From: Lentibacillus sediminis | GTDB lineage: Bacteria > Bacillota > Bacilli > Bacillales > Amphibacillaceae | Direction of reading: 5' to 3' | NCBI RefSeq assembly: GCF_002763455.1 | Contig: NZ_NIXK01000001.1 | Location: 1 to 64,000, forward strand | DNA: 64,000 nucleotides | Shown here: positions 24,860-33,946 of the stretch, one piece after another | How the letters are laid out: the number at the start of each line of letters is the position of its first letter | Numbering within the stretch: the stretch's first letter is position 1 | The notes under the pieces: model-generated | Databases searched by the model: none | Seen by the model: the letters and a program-made list of their open reading frames with translations, nothing else | What the model was told of the DNA's origin: nothing | Position numbers and translations under genes: made by a program

Positions 24860-25387
24860 ATGAAAAAAATCGTATGGCTGGTTTTGGCTTTTATTCTATT
24901 AATAGCTTTATGCTTTATTCCTTATCGGACAGCACTGGTATTCTATCAGGAAAATACCGATAACATCGCAGCTTTTTTGCCAGTTGAGGCGGGAGATACT
25001 TTCCAAATCATCTTCACGCATTCCATTCACTTAACCGATGTTGTGGAAAAGTACGAGGTAACAGAAAACCACGACATCAAACAATATGAAATTGTCTACG
25101 AACAATTCGGAATTGGGATGCCTTCTAATGCCCAGGAAGGGGAAGAATTTGTTTATGAGGATGGTAAATACCATATCAAAGACCTGAATAACTATTTCCC
25201 TTCCATGAATATTCGCAACGGGAAAACCGTATCAGAGAATCGCCTGGTATGGTCTCAAGAAAACCCCTCTGATGAAAAAAACATGGTTTGGTTTAATGAG
25301 TATTTTGAACCGGGGGCCTGGTTCACCGTAAAAGTTGACCGCCTATCCCTATGGGAGTCCCTGAGAGGAGTGAAAATTCATGAGTGA
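24860..25387 (+). CDS. DUF1850 domain-containing protein of the TRAP operon
   Basis: 175 residues with one N-terminal TM or signal anchor (IVWLVLAFILLIALCFIPY), then a DUF1850 beta-rich domain (FQIIFTHSIHLTDVVEKYEV, IKQYEIVYEQFGIGMPSNAQEGEEFVYEDGKYHI). DUF1850 genes occur almost only between a TAXI binding protein and a fused TRAP permease, and are thought to be an accessory factor outside the membrane. The gene overlaps the permease gene by eight bases. Confidence 0.88.
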   Translation: MKKIVWLVLAFILLIALCFIPYRTALVFYQENTDNIAAFLPVEAGDTFQIIFTHSIHLTDVVEKYEVTENHDIKQYEIVYEQFGIGMPSNAQEGEEFVYEDGKYHIKDLNNYFPSMNIRNGKTVSENRLVWSQENPSDEKNMVWFNEYFEPGAWFTVKVDRLSLWESLRGVKIHE

Positions 25388-27389
25388 AAACAAAGATGTT
25401 GAAAAATTTACTGAAGATGAGCAACAGGAACTAATGCAGAAATACGATGCTGATTCAAATACGCGGAATGTAACAGGGTTTGTGGCCAAGCTTGTATTTT
25501 TCGGCCTGCTTGCCTTTTCGCTTTTCCAAATATACACCGGGGCATTTGGCCAATATACTGCTTATATTCAGCGGACGGTCCACCTTGGCTTCGCATTATC
25601 ACTTATTTTTCTTTTATTTCCCGCACGACGAAAAACGAAAAGAGATTCTGTCCCATGGTATGACTATTTACTCGTGCTGCTGTCAATCATTGTCTGTGGT
25701 TATTGGCCGGTATTTTATGAAACACTGGTTCAGCAGATTGGCAGTATAAATACCGTACAAATGATTGTTGGAGGAGTGGCCATTCTCTTGGTCTTGGAGG
25801 GGACCAGACGGGCGGTTGGACTGCCGATCACTATTATCTCGATCGCCTTTTTGATGTATGCCCTGTTCGGCCGGCAGATGCCAGGTATGCTGGCACACCG
25901 TGGTCTGAGTCTGGAACAGTTAATCGATTCCATGTTCTTTACGACAGAGGGTATTCTTGGTACACCATTGCAGGTATCATCTACTTATATTTTCCTGTTC
26001 CTGTTATTTGGCGCATTTCTGGTGCAGACAGGGGTTGGAACGTATTTCAATGACCTGGCTATTTCTCTGGCAGGAAGACGTACCGGGGGGCCGGCTAAAG
26101 TGGCGATCTTCTCCAGTGCGCTGAATGGGACAATTTCCGGAAGCTCTGTGGCGAACACGGTAACGACCGGTTCCTACACGATACCGATGATGAAACGGCT
26201 TGGCTATCGAAGGAATTTTGCCGGGGCGGTAGAGGCTGCTTCCTCTACAGGTGGACAGATTATGCCGCCTATTATGGGCGCCGCAGCCTTTTTGATGATT
26301 GAATTTGCCGGCGTTGGCTACTGGGATATCGCAAAGGCCGCTACGATACCGGCTATTCTTTACTTTTCCGGTATCTGGATCATGACCCATCTGGAGGCAA
26401 AGCGAACCGGCCTGCACGGATTGCCGGAAGAAGAAATTCCGAAAAAGAAGACGGTATTGAAAAAAATCTATTTATTACTTCCGATTCTGGCGATTGTATA
26501 TCTGCTGTTTGCAGGGTTTAGTATTGAAAGGACAGCATTGTACGGAATTCTGATTACCATCGCAGTGAGTATGTTCCGAAAAGATACAAGAATCACTCCA
26601 AGCAGGTTTGTGCTTGCGCTGACATCCGGTGCACGTACCGCTTTAGGTGTAGCAGCTGCTACAGCCTGTGCCGGTATTATCGTGGGTGTTGTTACAAAAA
26701 CCGGACTTGGACTAAAATTAGGGAACGGACTGGTCAGTATCGCCGGTTCCCTGGCAGCAAATGTGGAAATGCAGCTGATGCTGACATTGGTGTTTACGAT
26801 GATTACTTCCATTATCCTGGGGATGGGGTCACCGACAACTGCCAACTATATTATCACGTCGACGATCGCATTACCGGCTATTCTGGCTTTGAATGATCAA
26901 TTGGAAGTGGCTATTCCGGTATTGGCCGGGCATATGTTTGTGTTCTACTTCGGGATTGTGGCGGACATCACACCACCGGTTGCGCTTGCAGCCTTTGCGG
27001 CAACAGGGATATCCGGGGGAGAACCGATTCGTACGGGCTTTAATGCCTCCAAGCTTGCGATAGCTGCATTCATCATACCGTATATGTTTGTGCTTAATCC
27101 GCAGCTATTGATGATTGATGCCAATGCTACGGAAATAGGCTGGTCCCTGTTAACGGCGATTGTCGGGATGGTAGCAATAGGAGCTGGACTGATTGGCTTC
27201 TGGTACCGCCGGCTTCATTGGGCGGAACGGATTATTACGGCACTCACCGGGCTTATGCTTTTGTATCCAGAAGGAAATACAGATTTAATCGGTTTGGGTC
27301 TCTTTGCTGTCCTGCTGATTATCCAAATCATGACAAGGACGGACAAGGGACAAAAGAATAAAGTGAAAGAAGCGAGCAGTGCAGGATAA
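25380..27389 (+). CDS. TRAP transporter fused permease (DctQ-DctM fusion)
   Basis: 669 residues, roughly 16-18 TM segments. The N-terminal third corresponds to the small DctQ subunit (LVFFGLLAFSLFQIYTGAF, TVHLGFALSLIFLLFP, WYDYLLVLLSIIVCGYWPVFYE) and the rest to the large DctM subunit with GTISGSSVANTVTTGSYTIPMMKRLGY, AVEAASSTGGQIMPPIMGAAAFLMIE and LGMGSPTTANYIITSTIALPAI, signature loops of the ion-transporter fold. It is the transport unit for the TAXI protein upstream. The start ATG 25380 lies inside the DUF1850 gene after GAGAGGAG. Confidence 0.93.
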   Translation: MSENKDVEKFTEDEQQELMQKYDADSNTRNVTGFVAKLVFFGLLAFSLFQIYTGAFGQYTAYIQRTVHLGFALSLIFLLFPARRKTKRDSVPWYDYLLVLLSIIVCGYWPVFYETLVQQIGSINTVQMIVGGVAILLVLEGTRRAVGLPITIISIAFLMYALFGRQMPGMLAHRGLSLEQLIDSMFFTTEGILGTPLQVSSTYIFLFLLFGAFLVQTGVGTYFNDLAISLAGRRTGGPAKVAIFSSALNGTISGSSVANTVTTGSYTIPMMKRLGYRRNFAGAVEAASSTGGQIMPPIMGAAAFLMIEFAGVGYWDIAKAATIPAILYFSGIWIMTHLEAKRTGLHGLPEEEIPKKKTVLKKIYLLLPILAIVYLLFAGFSIERTALYGILITIAVSMFRKDTRITPSRFVLALTSGARTALGVAAATACAGIIVGVVTKTGLGLKLGNGLVSIAGSLAANVEMQLMLTLVFTMITSIILGMGSPTTANYIITSTIALPAILALNDQLEVAIPVLAGHMFVFYFGIVADITPPVALAAFAATGISGGEPIRTGFNASKLAIAAFIIPYMFVLNPQLLMIDANATEIGWSLLTAIVGMVAIGAGLIGFWYRRLHWAERIITALTGLMLLYPEGNTDLIGLGLFAVLLIIQIMTRTDKGQKNKVKEASSAG

Positions 27390-27483
27390 GCATAGGTAAT
27401 TGAAAAGGTGGTCAGTATTTCTGGCCATCTTTCTTTGTATTTATTGCGGAATGTGTAAACTTCAACGTAAATCAGTGGGTCTA

Positions 27484-27526
27484 TGATCGCCGCTGCGGAA
27501 TTACCCTTCGCTTTCCGCAAATTAAT
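27484..27526. repeat. Dispersed repeat A, left-arm fragment
   Basis: GATCGCCGCTGCGGAATTACC followed by CTTCGCTTTCCGC is the mirror of the arm at 32270-32300 (which ends TTTCCGCAGCGGCGATCG). It lies just before the MATE gene; an ATG inside it extends the MATE frame artificially. Confidence 0.6.
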
Positions 27527-27548
27527 AGGAATGAAAGCTGGTATTACA

Positions 27549-28892
27549 ATGAAACAACAGCATGATTTTACAGAAGGGAATATTTGGCGGCAGCTTATTT
27601 ATTTTTCCGGTCCCATTATGCTGACAAGCCTGCTGCAGACATCTTATCAGTTGGCCGACAGCTTGTGGGTGGGCAATTTGCTTGGGGCGACGGCACTTGG
27701 AGCAGTGAACATTTCTGGTACTATTATCTTCACTGTGCTGTCTTTTGTTATTGGGCTGAATAATGCTGCCTTAACGATTCTTTCTCAGCAAAAAGGACGG
27801 GACAATGAGGAAGGACTGAAAAATTACCTGAATGCGTTTGTGGTGATATTGACCGTGATGGCGCTGGCGCTCGGAACGCTGGGATTTGTGTTCACGGAAA
27901 AGCTTCTTCTCCTCTTGGGCACGCCGGATGACATGATGGCAGATGCTTCGGCCTATCTGCAGATCAACTTCCTTGGGATTCTCTTTTTGTTTGGCTATAA
28001 TTTTATCAGCACCGTGCTGCGTTCCCTGGGAGACAGCAAAACCCCGTTGCGTTTTGTGCTGGTTGCAGTGATTATGAATATTCTCATCAACCCGCTTTTT
28101 ATCGCCGGCTTTGGTCTTGGTGTGGAAGGAGCGGCACTGGCAACAATTCTGGCACAGGGAACAGCTTTTTTCTATGGACTTATTTATGTGCTGCGCCGCA
28201 AGCTGGCTCCGTTCAGCTTTCCGAAGCTTCCGGCACGGGAAGAAATCAAGCTGATCCTCAGCCTGGGTATTCCATCCGGGCTGCAGATGTCGGTGATCTC
28301 CGCAGGTTCAGCAGCGATTTTGAGTGTGGTGACCATATTTGGAGGAAATACAGTGGCTGGTTTCAGTGCTGCACAGCGGCTCAACAGTCTGGTGATGCTG
28401 CCTGCCCAGGCACTCGGAACGGCGGTGAACAGTATGGCTGGGCAGAATATCGGTCTCAGATACTGGGCCAGGGTCCGAAAGATTTCCATTTATGGGGTGA
28501 TCTACAATTTTGCTATCATGCTGGTGATCGGCCTGCTTGTCGTAGTCTTTGCGGAAAGTGGCATTCGTCTGTTCATAGATGAGGAAGAGGCTGTAAGGTT
28601 CGGTACCCAGTATTTGCAAATTATCGCCTTGTGCTTTCCGTTTCTTGGGATAAATTTTATTTTGAACGGGATTGTCCGGGCGGCGGGGGCGATGTATCAG
28701 GTGCTTGTCTTAAATATCATTTCCTTTTGGGTGCTGCGCTTTCCGCTGACGTGGCTGTTTTCCTGGGGTTTCGGCGAGATCGGCATTGCAGTGGGCATGG
28801 GAGCAAGCTTTATCATCAGCAGTCTGGCCGCCTTTTTATATTACCGGTTTGGCAAGTGGAGAGAAAAGGAAATCTTTTCACAGACGGGTTGA
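27549..28892 (+). CDS. MATE family efflux transporter
   Basis: About 447 residues from ATG 27549 with 12 TM segments in two homologous halves. N-terminal FTEGNIWRQLIYFSGPIMLTSLLQTSYQLADSLWVGNLLGATALGAV is the classic MATE start; the second half has IPSGLQMSVISAGSAAILSVVTIFGG and AQALGTAVNSMAGQNIG. Such pumps export cationic drugs or metabolites in exchange for sodium or protons. The frame also opens upstream at 27483, but those residues come from a dispersed repeat, so I chose 27549; 27531 is possible. Ribosome binding site is weak for each choice. Followed by two small genes in the same direction. Confidence 0.9.
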   Translation: MKQQHDFTEGNIWRQLIYFSGPIMLTSLLQTSYQLADSLWVGNLLGATALGAVNISGTIIFTVLSFVIGLNNAALTILSQQKGRDNEEGLKNYLNAFVVILTVMALALGTLGFVFTEKLLLLLGTPDDMMADASAYLQINFLGILFLFGYNFISTVLRSLGDSKTPLRFVLVAVIMNILINPLFIAGFGLGVEGAALATILAQGTAFFYGLIYVLRRKLAPFSFPKLPAREEIKLILSLGIPSGLQMSVISAGSAAILSVVTIFGGNTVAGFSAAQRLNSLVMLPAQALGTAVNSMAGQNIGLRYWARVRKISIYGVIYNFAIMLVIGLLVVVFAESGIRLFIDEEEAVRFGTQYLQIIALCFPFLGINFILNGIVRAAGAMYQVLVLNIISFWVLRFPLTWLFSWGFGEIGIAVGMGASFIISSLAAFLYYRFGKWREKEIFSQTG

Positions 28893-28910
28893 TGGAGAGG
28901 AGCTGGTAGG

Positions 28911-29336
28911 TTGAAACGCATATTGTACTTGGCTGTTGCTGGAATATTCTCGGGCCTGCTGCTGGGGGCTTTTCTGAAAATAGTTCAGGCTGTCAGCGGC
29001 AAGCGGGTGTATACGCTGTTGCTGAATGTGGATTATTTTCCTGTTCTGCAAAACTGGGAACTTGGTGAAGTGGCAGAATTTATGCTTCATCTTGCTGTTT
29101 CAGTTGCCTTGGTGTTTGTGCTGTACGCCGCATTTGTTCGTTGTGGGTGGAGTGCAAAGTTTTTCCCGTACGTGGTGGCCAATGTGCTGATTGGTGCCTT
29201 GTTATTCCTTACCACCTTGCTCTCGAACCGAACACCGGAGCTCATAGACGGGGTTGCCTTTTTGTATTGGCTTGCCGGCCACTTGGTGTATGGTGTCGTG
29301 CTCGGGATATTACTATCACGAATAAAGAAGGATTAG
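28911..29336 (+). CDS. Hypothetical four-TM membrane protein
   Basis: 141 residues starting at TTG 28911, with GGAGAGGAG about ten bases upstream. Four hydrophobic segments: LYLAVAGIFSGLLLGAFLKIV, FMLHLAVSVALVFVLYAAFV, FFPYVVANVLIGALLFLTTLL and FLYWLAGHLVYGVVLGILL. I do not recognise a named family; the pattern is like YagU-type small membrane proteins. It lies 18 bases after the MATE gene and four bases before the lysozyme-like gene, so all three probably share a transcript. Confidence 0.72.
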   Translation: MKRILYLAVAGIFSGLLLGAFLKIVQAVSGKRVYTLLLNVDYFPVLQNWELGEVAEFMLHLAVSVALVFVLYAAFVRCGWSAKFFPYVVANVLIGALLFLTTLLSNRTPELIDGVAFLYWLAGHLVYGVVLGILLSRIKKD

Positions 29337-29340
29337 ATAG

Positions 29341-29970
29341 ATGAAAATCAAACGAAAAACAAAAAATGCGTGGAAATATGCTGCCTTGCTTGCCATCATA
29401 CTCGCTGCAGTACTGGCTGGCATTTCCTTATTGGCAAACACCGAATGGTCTGTGCCGGTGAGTGTCGAGCGGACCGGACCCGCGATCAGCCAGGAAGTGC
29501 TGGATTATCGTCCGCTTGTGGAGAAATATGCAGAGGAATACGGAATCTCTGAATATACCAATGTGCTTCTTGGGGTCATGATGCAGGAATCCAGCGGCAG
29601 GGGGAATGATCCGATGCAGTCTTCCGAGAGCCATTGCGGCGAAAGAGGCTGTATAGACGATCCCGAACAATCTATCAAGCAGGGAGTCTATTATTTTTCT
29701 CAGACACTTGCGGATGCAGACGGCGATCTGAAACTGGCTATTCAAGCCTATAATTTTGGCAGGGGGTTTATTGATTACGTGGAGGAGCAATCCGGAAGCT
29801 ATACTCAAGAAGCGGCCATCAATTTTTCCCAGGAAATGTTTGCCTCCGTGGACAACCCGGAAGAATATCGCTGTCCACGTGATGGCGCGGAGGAGATTGG
29901 TGCCTGTTATGGCGATATTTATTATGTGGATTCGGTCATGGCCTACAAGGAGGTATTGCTTTCCGATTAA
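29341..29970 (+). CDS. Lysozyme-like (transglycosylase fold) membrane-anchored protein, YocA/CwlT-N type
   Basis: 209 residues: N-terminal TM anchor (YAALLAIILAAVLAGISLLA), then a lysozyme-like domain with the likely catalytic Glu in GVMMQESSGRGNDPMQSSES, the central SIKQGVYYFSQTLADADGDLKLAIQAYNFGRGFIDYV, and a C-terminal YGDIYYVDSVMAY. This is the muramidase-like domain seen in CwlT of conjugative elements and in Bacillus YocA. Four cysteines (HCGERGC, YRCPRDGAEEIGAC) may form disulfides outside the membrane. No conjugation genes are nearby, so it probably acts in wall turnover. Confidence 0.85.
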   Translation: MKIKRKTKNAWKYAALLAIILAAVLAGISLLANTEWSVPVSVERTGPAISQEVLDYRPLVEKYAEEYGISEYTNVLLGVMMQESSGRGNDPMQSSESHCGERGCIDDPEQSIKQGVYYFSQTLADADGDLKLAIQAYNFGRGFIDYVEEQSGSYTQEAAINFSQEMFASVDNPEEYRCPRDGAEEIGACYGDIYYVDSVMAYKEVLLSD

Positions 29971-30010
29971 AGTCAGGTAGTGATAATATGAAGTAAAAGG
30001 AGGGATCCTC

Positions 30011-30388
30011 ATGGGAAAAGCTATTTATACGAACAAGGCACCTGAAGCAATCGGGCCATACTCCCAAGCAGTGCAGGCAGGTGATTTTGTCTATGTTTCC
30101 GGGCAAATTCCGCTTGATCCTGAATCAGGAGAGATGGCGAAGGGGGTTGAACAACAGACAGAGCAAGTGCTGAAAAATCTGCAGGCAATCCTTACTGAAG
30201 CAGGAACGGATTTTTCGCATGTGGTGAAATTCACCATCTATTTAACGAGCATGGATAATTTTCAGGTGGTGAACGAGATTTACGGAAGCTATCTGAGAGA
30301 GCCTTATCCTGCAAGGGCAACGTTGGAAGTTAGCCGATTGCCGAAAGATGCGCAGGTGGAGATGGATGTTGTGGCATATTTAAAATAA
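30011..30388 (+). CDS. ridA: RidA family reactive intermediate/imine deaminase
   Basis: 125 residues, the usual length. [61 protein letters not shown] and [24 protein letters not shown] cover the full family pattern, including the Arg (PARATLEV) that binds the carboxylate of enamine/imine intermediates. RidA removes 2-aminoacrylate and similar products of PLP enzymes. AAGGAGGG lies seven bases before ATG. It is followed 13 bases later by an iron alcohol dehydrogenase gene. Confidence 0.95.
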   Translation: MGKAIYTNKAPEAIGPYSQAVQAGDFVYVSGQIPLDPESGEMAKGVEQQTEQVLKNLQAILTEAGTDFSHVVKFTIYLTSMDNFQVVNEIYGSYLREPYPARATLEVSRLPKDAQVEMDVVAYLK

Positions 30389-30401
30389 GGAGGTTTCCGC
30401 A

Positions 30402-31571
30402 TTGGACAATTTCACGTTTCATAATCCAACGAAACTGATTTTTGGAAAAGGGCAGCTGGATGCTCTGCCTGGCGAAGTGGAAAAATATGGGAAAAAGGTG
30501 CTGATCGTTTTTGGAGGCGGCAGCATTAAGAAAAATGGGATTTACGACAATATAATGAGAAAGCTGAAGGAAATCGATGCAGAGGTATTCGAGCTTTCCG
30601 GTGTGGAACCAAACCCACGGATTGCCACGGTCCGCAAAGGGGTGGAAATCTGCAAGCAAGAGGGTGTGGATTTCGTCCTGGCCGTGGGCGGCGGAAGCAC
30701 GATTGACTGCACCAAAGCAATTGCCACAGGAGCAAATACCGATGTGGACATGTGGGATATTGTAACGAAGAAAGAAAAACCACCGGCTGCATTACCATTT
30801 GGTACAGTGCTGACCCATGCAGCGACCGGCTCGGAGATGAACCGCGGTTCGGTTATCACCAACTGGGAAACGAACGAAAAACATGGCTGGGGATCACCTC
30901 ACACGAATCCGCAGTTTTCCATACTGGATCCGACCCACACATTTTCCGTCCCGCGCGACCAGACGGTTTATGGCATCGTCGATATGATGTCCCATGTGCT
31001 GGAGCATTATTTCCATCCGCAATCCAATACGCCATTGCAGGATCGCTTTTGCGAGTCGCTGCTCCTGACAGTGATGGAAACGGCACCGAAAGTTCTGGAA
31101 GAGCCGGATAACTATGAGCATCGGGAAACGATAATGCTGAGCGGCACCTTGGCATTAAATGACATGTTGAGCATGGGCTTCCGCGGTGACTGGGGGTCGC
31201 ATAACTTGGAGCATGCCGTTTCTGCCGTGCATGATATCCCACACGGCGGCGGCCTGGCGATTCTTTTCCCGAATTGGATGAAGCATGTACTTGATGATTC
31301 CAATGCGGACAGGTTCAAACAGCTTGGAGTTCGCGTATTTGGTGTCGACACAGAAGGGAAAACCGATAAGGAAGCCGCACTGGAAGGCATTGAGAAGTTG
31401 CGGAAATTTTGGAGCGGAATTGGGGCACCTTCCCGTCTCGCAGAATATGACATTGATGAAAGTTCCGTCGAATCCATGGCGGAGAAAACAGTAATTGCTC
31501 GTCCGGAATTCGGCAATTACAAAAAACTGACCAAACAGGATTCGGCAGAGATTTTCCGCGCCAGCCTGTAA
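30402..31571 (+). CDS. Iron-containing alcohol dehydrogenase (butanol dehydrogenase type, YugJ/YugK-like)
   Basis: 389 residues starting at TTG 30402 after AAGGAGG. NAD(P)-binding GGGSIKKNG and [15 protein letters not shown]; metal region with His ligands in MSHVLEHYF and [24 protein letters not shown]. The latter is diagnostic for the iron-dependent alcohol dehydrogenase family, BDH branch, which reduces aldehydes to alcohols with NAD(P)H. It is co-transcribed with ridA. True substrate unknown. The downstream stretch to 31640 is AT-rich with a terminator that is shared with yuzB. Confidence 0.92.
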   Translation: MDNFTFHNPTKLIFGKGQLDALPGEVEKYGKKVLIVFGGGSIKKNGIYDNIMRKLKEIDAEVFELSGVEPNPRIATVRKGVEICKQEGVDFVLAVGGGSTIDCTKAIATGANTDVDMWDIVTKKEKPPAALPFGTVLTHAATGSEMNRGSVITNWETNEKHGWGSPHTNPQFSILDPTHTFSVPRDQTVYGIVDMMSHVLEHYFHPQSNTPLQDRFCESLLLTVMETAPKVLEEPDNYEHRETIMLSGTLALNDMLSMGFRGDWGSHNLEHAVSAVHDIPHGGGLAILFPNWMKHVLDDSNADRFKQLGVRVFGVDTEGKTDKEAALEGIEKLRKFWSGIGAPSRLAEYDIDESSVESMAEKTVIARPEFGNYKKLTKQDSAEIFRASL

Positions 31572-31639
31572 TTTCGACAGCATATTTCCCGGGAAATAAT
31601 ATGGGGAATATTGTCGAGGGCTGGGAATATCGATTATTG

Positions 31640-31690
31640 ACAAAAAGAAGAGCTCACTGTTATTCATAAACAGCGAGCTCTTCTTTTATT
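31640..31690. terminator. Bidirectional terminator overlapping the yuzB stop
   Basis: Stem AAGAAGAGCTCACTGTT with AACAGCGAGCTCTTCTT around a short loop, T/A tracts on both sides. The 3' end of yuzB is part of the stem. Confidence 0.88.
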
Positions 31691-31905
31691 GCCTCTTTTA
31701 TTTTATCCAGGCATTCTTCCGGTGTTTTTCCGAAAACGCGTTTATTGTTGACCAGGGCATAGGGTCTGACCCGGCAGAGACCGCAAAATGATAAGCAATC
31801 ATTGGTCAGGACCGCTACTTCCGGAAACTCTTTCTCCAGAATTTCTTCTATATCAATTGAAGTGATCGCATTTCCGTCACAAACTTCGACAACGACAATT
31901 CCCAT
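31660..31905 (-). CDS. yuzB: DUF1450 family protein YuzB
   Basis: 81 residues from ATG 31905: MGIVVVEVCDGNAITSIDIEEILEKEFPEVAVLTNDCLSFCGLCRVRPYALVNNKRVFG in pattern, with three close cysteines (NDCLSFCGLC) and one near the start (EVCDGN). This is the thioredoxin-fold-like (2Fe-2S ferredoxin-like) DUF1450 family present in most Bacillus genomes as YuzB; function unknown, the cysteines suggest metal or Fe-S binding. The upstream in-frame ATG at 31914 lies on the ribosome binding site side and is less likely. Confidence 0.9.
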   Translation of the reverse strand: MGIVVVEVCDGNAITSIDIEEILEKEFPEVAVLTNDCLSFCGLCRVRPYALVNNKRVFGKTPEECLDKIKEAIKEELAVYE

Positions 31906-31978
31906 TGCTATCACTTTCTTTCTATAAGTTTTGATGCTTATTTATATCGGGGTTGATGGAAACAGCGACATAAGTGCT

Positions 31979-32111
31979 GGTTGATTTCCGCTCCGGGCAT
32001 CCGCTTTCCGCGGGCACGGCCTCAGCCTCCTCGGAAGAAGTTCGCTTCCTGCGGGGTCTTCAGACTCGTGCTGTTCCCGCAGGAGTCGGATGCCCTCCGC
32101 TCCAATCAACC
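31979..32111. repeat. Dispersed palindromic repeat with inverted ends
   Basis: Ends GGTTGATT...GGGCATCC (31979-32002) and GGATGCCC...AATCAACC (32088-32111) are inverted copies; inside are CCGCTTTCCGCGGGCACGG and GTTCCCGCAGGAGTCGGATG, words I know from abundant intergenic repeats of Bacillaceae. No coding content. Confidence 0.75.
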
Positions 32112-32157
32112 ATCTACAGAGTGGGTAGCTGTTGTCTAATTTAACAAAGCAGCACAT

Positions 32158-32299
32158 CAGCGGAGGAAATACCCCGAGACTCCTGCGGGATGGTAAGCAT
32201 AGGTGAGACCCCACAGCGCGTCAGCGCGAGGAGGCTCACCAGCGCCCGCGGAGGCTCACCAGCGCCCGCGGAAAGCGAGGGGTATTTCCGCAGCGGCGA
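32158..32299. repeat. Dispersed repeat A, full copy with internal 20-bp tandem duplication
   Basis: Left arm GCGGAGGAAATACCCCGAG and right arm GAGGGGTATTTCCGCAGC are inverted. Inside, GAGGCTCACCAGCGCCCGCG occurs twice in a row (32231-32250 and 32251-32270). Related arms occur at 17444, 27484 and 49804. Confidence 0.8.
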
Positions 32300-32438
32300 T
32301 CGTAGCCCCACCTAGTTACGGCACAATTTATCTATATTGTAATAAAAATACAACCTAATAATAATGTCTTCCTCAGACTCTGTTAGTTTTATCATATAAG
32401 TGAGGACAAATCAATCCTTCTGTTTCAGTGCAGACATA

Positions 32439-32476
32439 AAAACCGGAAAACCGCGGATGCAGCTTTCCGGTTTTGC
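32439..32476 (-). terminator. Terminator of the MFS gene
   Basis: AAACCGGAAAA and CTTTCCGGTTTT form a stem just after the minus-strand stop at 32484. Confidence 0.85.
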
Positions 32477-32483
32477 CCACGGC

Positions 32484-33725
32484 CTACCCTCTGTTCGTTG
32501 AAAAGAGGTGGGCGTGCTTGCCGGCATATTCATTTTTATACCAAGAGACGAGCAGCAGAATACCACATAGGATGAGCAGGCCACTGGTCACAAAGAATAC
32601 GGCAGAGAACCCGAAGAATCCGGCGATGATGCCGCCCATGGCCGGGCCGATAATATTTCCTAAAAAGCGCAGGCTGGTGTTGTAGCCAAGCACTTCTCCC
32701 TGCATGGAAAGCGGTGCTTCCTGGCGGATATAGGCAATTCGGAGCGGAATAATCCCGCCAATGGCAACTCCAAGCATAAATCTTAGGATAATCAGCTGCC
32801 AGATATCGGTGATAAAGGCGGCGGGGAAATACACGACTCCTGCCATGAATAAGAGCCCAATCAATATTTTTATATAGCCGACCCTGTCCCCGAGTTTCCC
32901 CCAGTTTCGAGCCATCAGCAGATTTCCCAGGCCTGCTGCGGAAAAGGCAATCCCGGAATAAAATGCAATATTGACTGGGCCGTGAATTTCCTCGACAAAC
33001 AAGGAAAGGATCGGCTGAACACTGAAATGAGCCACCTGCACAAGGGTGGAGATCAGCATAATGATCAACAGAACCGGCTTATGAACAATATGTGCGATCA
33101 CCTCACGGGCAGTATATGAACGATAATCACTGGCATCATCGGATAACTTTGGCTTGACTTCCCGAATGCCAAACAGCACAATCAAGCCGGAAAGGAATAC
33201 TGTGATCGAGACCCACTTGAATGTATCGCCATAACCAAGCGCATCTGCCAGTACACCGCCAAGCATTGGCCCCATGAGTGAACCAGTGATACTTCCTGTC
33301 TGCAGTGTTCCCAACACCCTTCCCGCAATATGCTTTGGCGTCTGGGTGGAGATAAATGCCTGGGACATCGGGATGAATCCGGTCGCTACTCCCATAATTA
33401 ACCGCAAAATAAAAAGCTGCCACACAGATGTGACGAACCCCATGAGGAAAACCGATACCCCGATCCCAAAAGCGGAAAAGATGAGAATATATTTCCTGCC
33501 GTATTTATCCCCAATCCGTCCCCATATGGGTGAGAATAAAAATGCGGTGACAAAGGTGATCCCAAAAGTAAACCCTGCCCATCGCTGTACGAATGAATCA
33601 GAATAATTGCCAAGAGTATCGATGTAAAGGGATATAAATGGAATAACCATTGTCATACTGCCGGCAACAAAAAAGTTAGCAACCCACATGATTGCTAAAT
33701 TGCGTTTAACGGCTTTTTCTTCCAT
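32484..33725 (-). CDS. MFS multidrug-type transporter
   Basis: 413 residues, 12 TM. Motif A in loop 2-3 is intact (GRIGDKYGRKYILI), with a second A-like copy in loop 8-9 (WGKLGDRVGYIKILI), and TM5 holds the motif C-like GSITGSLMGPMLGGVLADALGYG typical of antiporters. It belongs to the drug:H+ antiporter DHA1 group, like Bacillus YttB/MdtG-type proteins. It stands alone on the minus strand between repeat-rich DNA and a divergent DUF1002 gene. Substrate cannot be read from sequence. Confidence 0.9.
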   Translation of the reverse strand: MEEKAVKRNLAIMWVANFFVAGSMTMVIPFISLYIDTLGNYSDSFVQRWAGFTFGITFVTAFLFSPIWGRIGDKYGRKYILIFSAFGIGVSVFLMGFVTSVWQLFILRLIMGVATGFIPMSQAFISTQTPKHIAGRVLGTLQTGSITGSLMGPMLGGVLADALGYGDTFKWVSITVFLSGLIVLFGIREVKPKLSDDASDYRSYTAREVIAHIVHKPVLLIIMLISTLVQVAHFSVQPILSLFVEEIHGPVNIAFYSGIAFSAAGLGNLLMARNWGKLGDRVGYIKILIGLLFMAGVVYFPAAFITDIWQLIILRFMLGVAIGGIIPLRIAYIRQEAPLSMQGEVLGYNTSLRFLGNIIGPAMGGIIAGFFGFSAVFFVTSGLLILCGILLLVSWYKNEYAGKHAHLFSTNRG

Positions 33726-33846
33726 AGTAATGATAATTTCCTTCTTCCTGCAAATTATTTCGGTACCCTAAATATATCGCATTTCCGGCAAAAGGGAAAG
33801 TCTTTTGCTCGGGAGGAACCCGACACAAAAATTTCACCCAAAGATA

Positions 33847-33874
33847 TTCACAAGCAGGAAGAAAAAGGTATAAT
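33847..33874 (+). promoter_or_regulatory. Promoter of the DUF1002 gene
   Basis: TTCACA (33847-33852), 16-base spacer, TATAAT (33869-33874). Confidence 0.65.
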
Positions 33875-33946
33875 AAGTATGAAAGATATAAATGACAGGG
33901 ACAAACATAGGATGAAATAACTTTGACAAAAAGGGGACAGTCATAA

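Noticed and set aside
27483-27548. Longer MATE start at 27483
   Set aside because: The extra residues are encoded by a dispersed repeat arm, and there is no ribosome binding site for that start.
29428-30012. 194-codon frame antisense to the lysozyme-like gene
   Set aside because: No start signal and no family pattern; shadow of the real gene.
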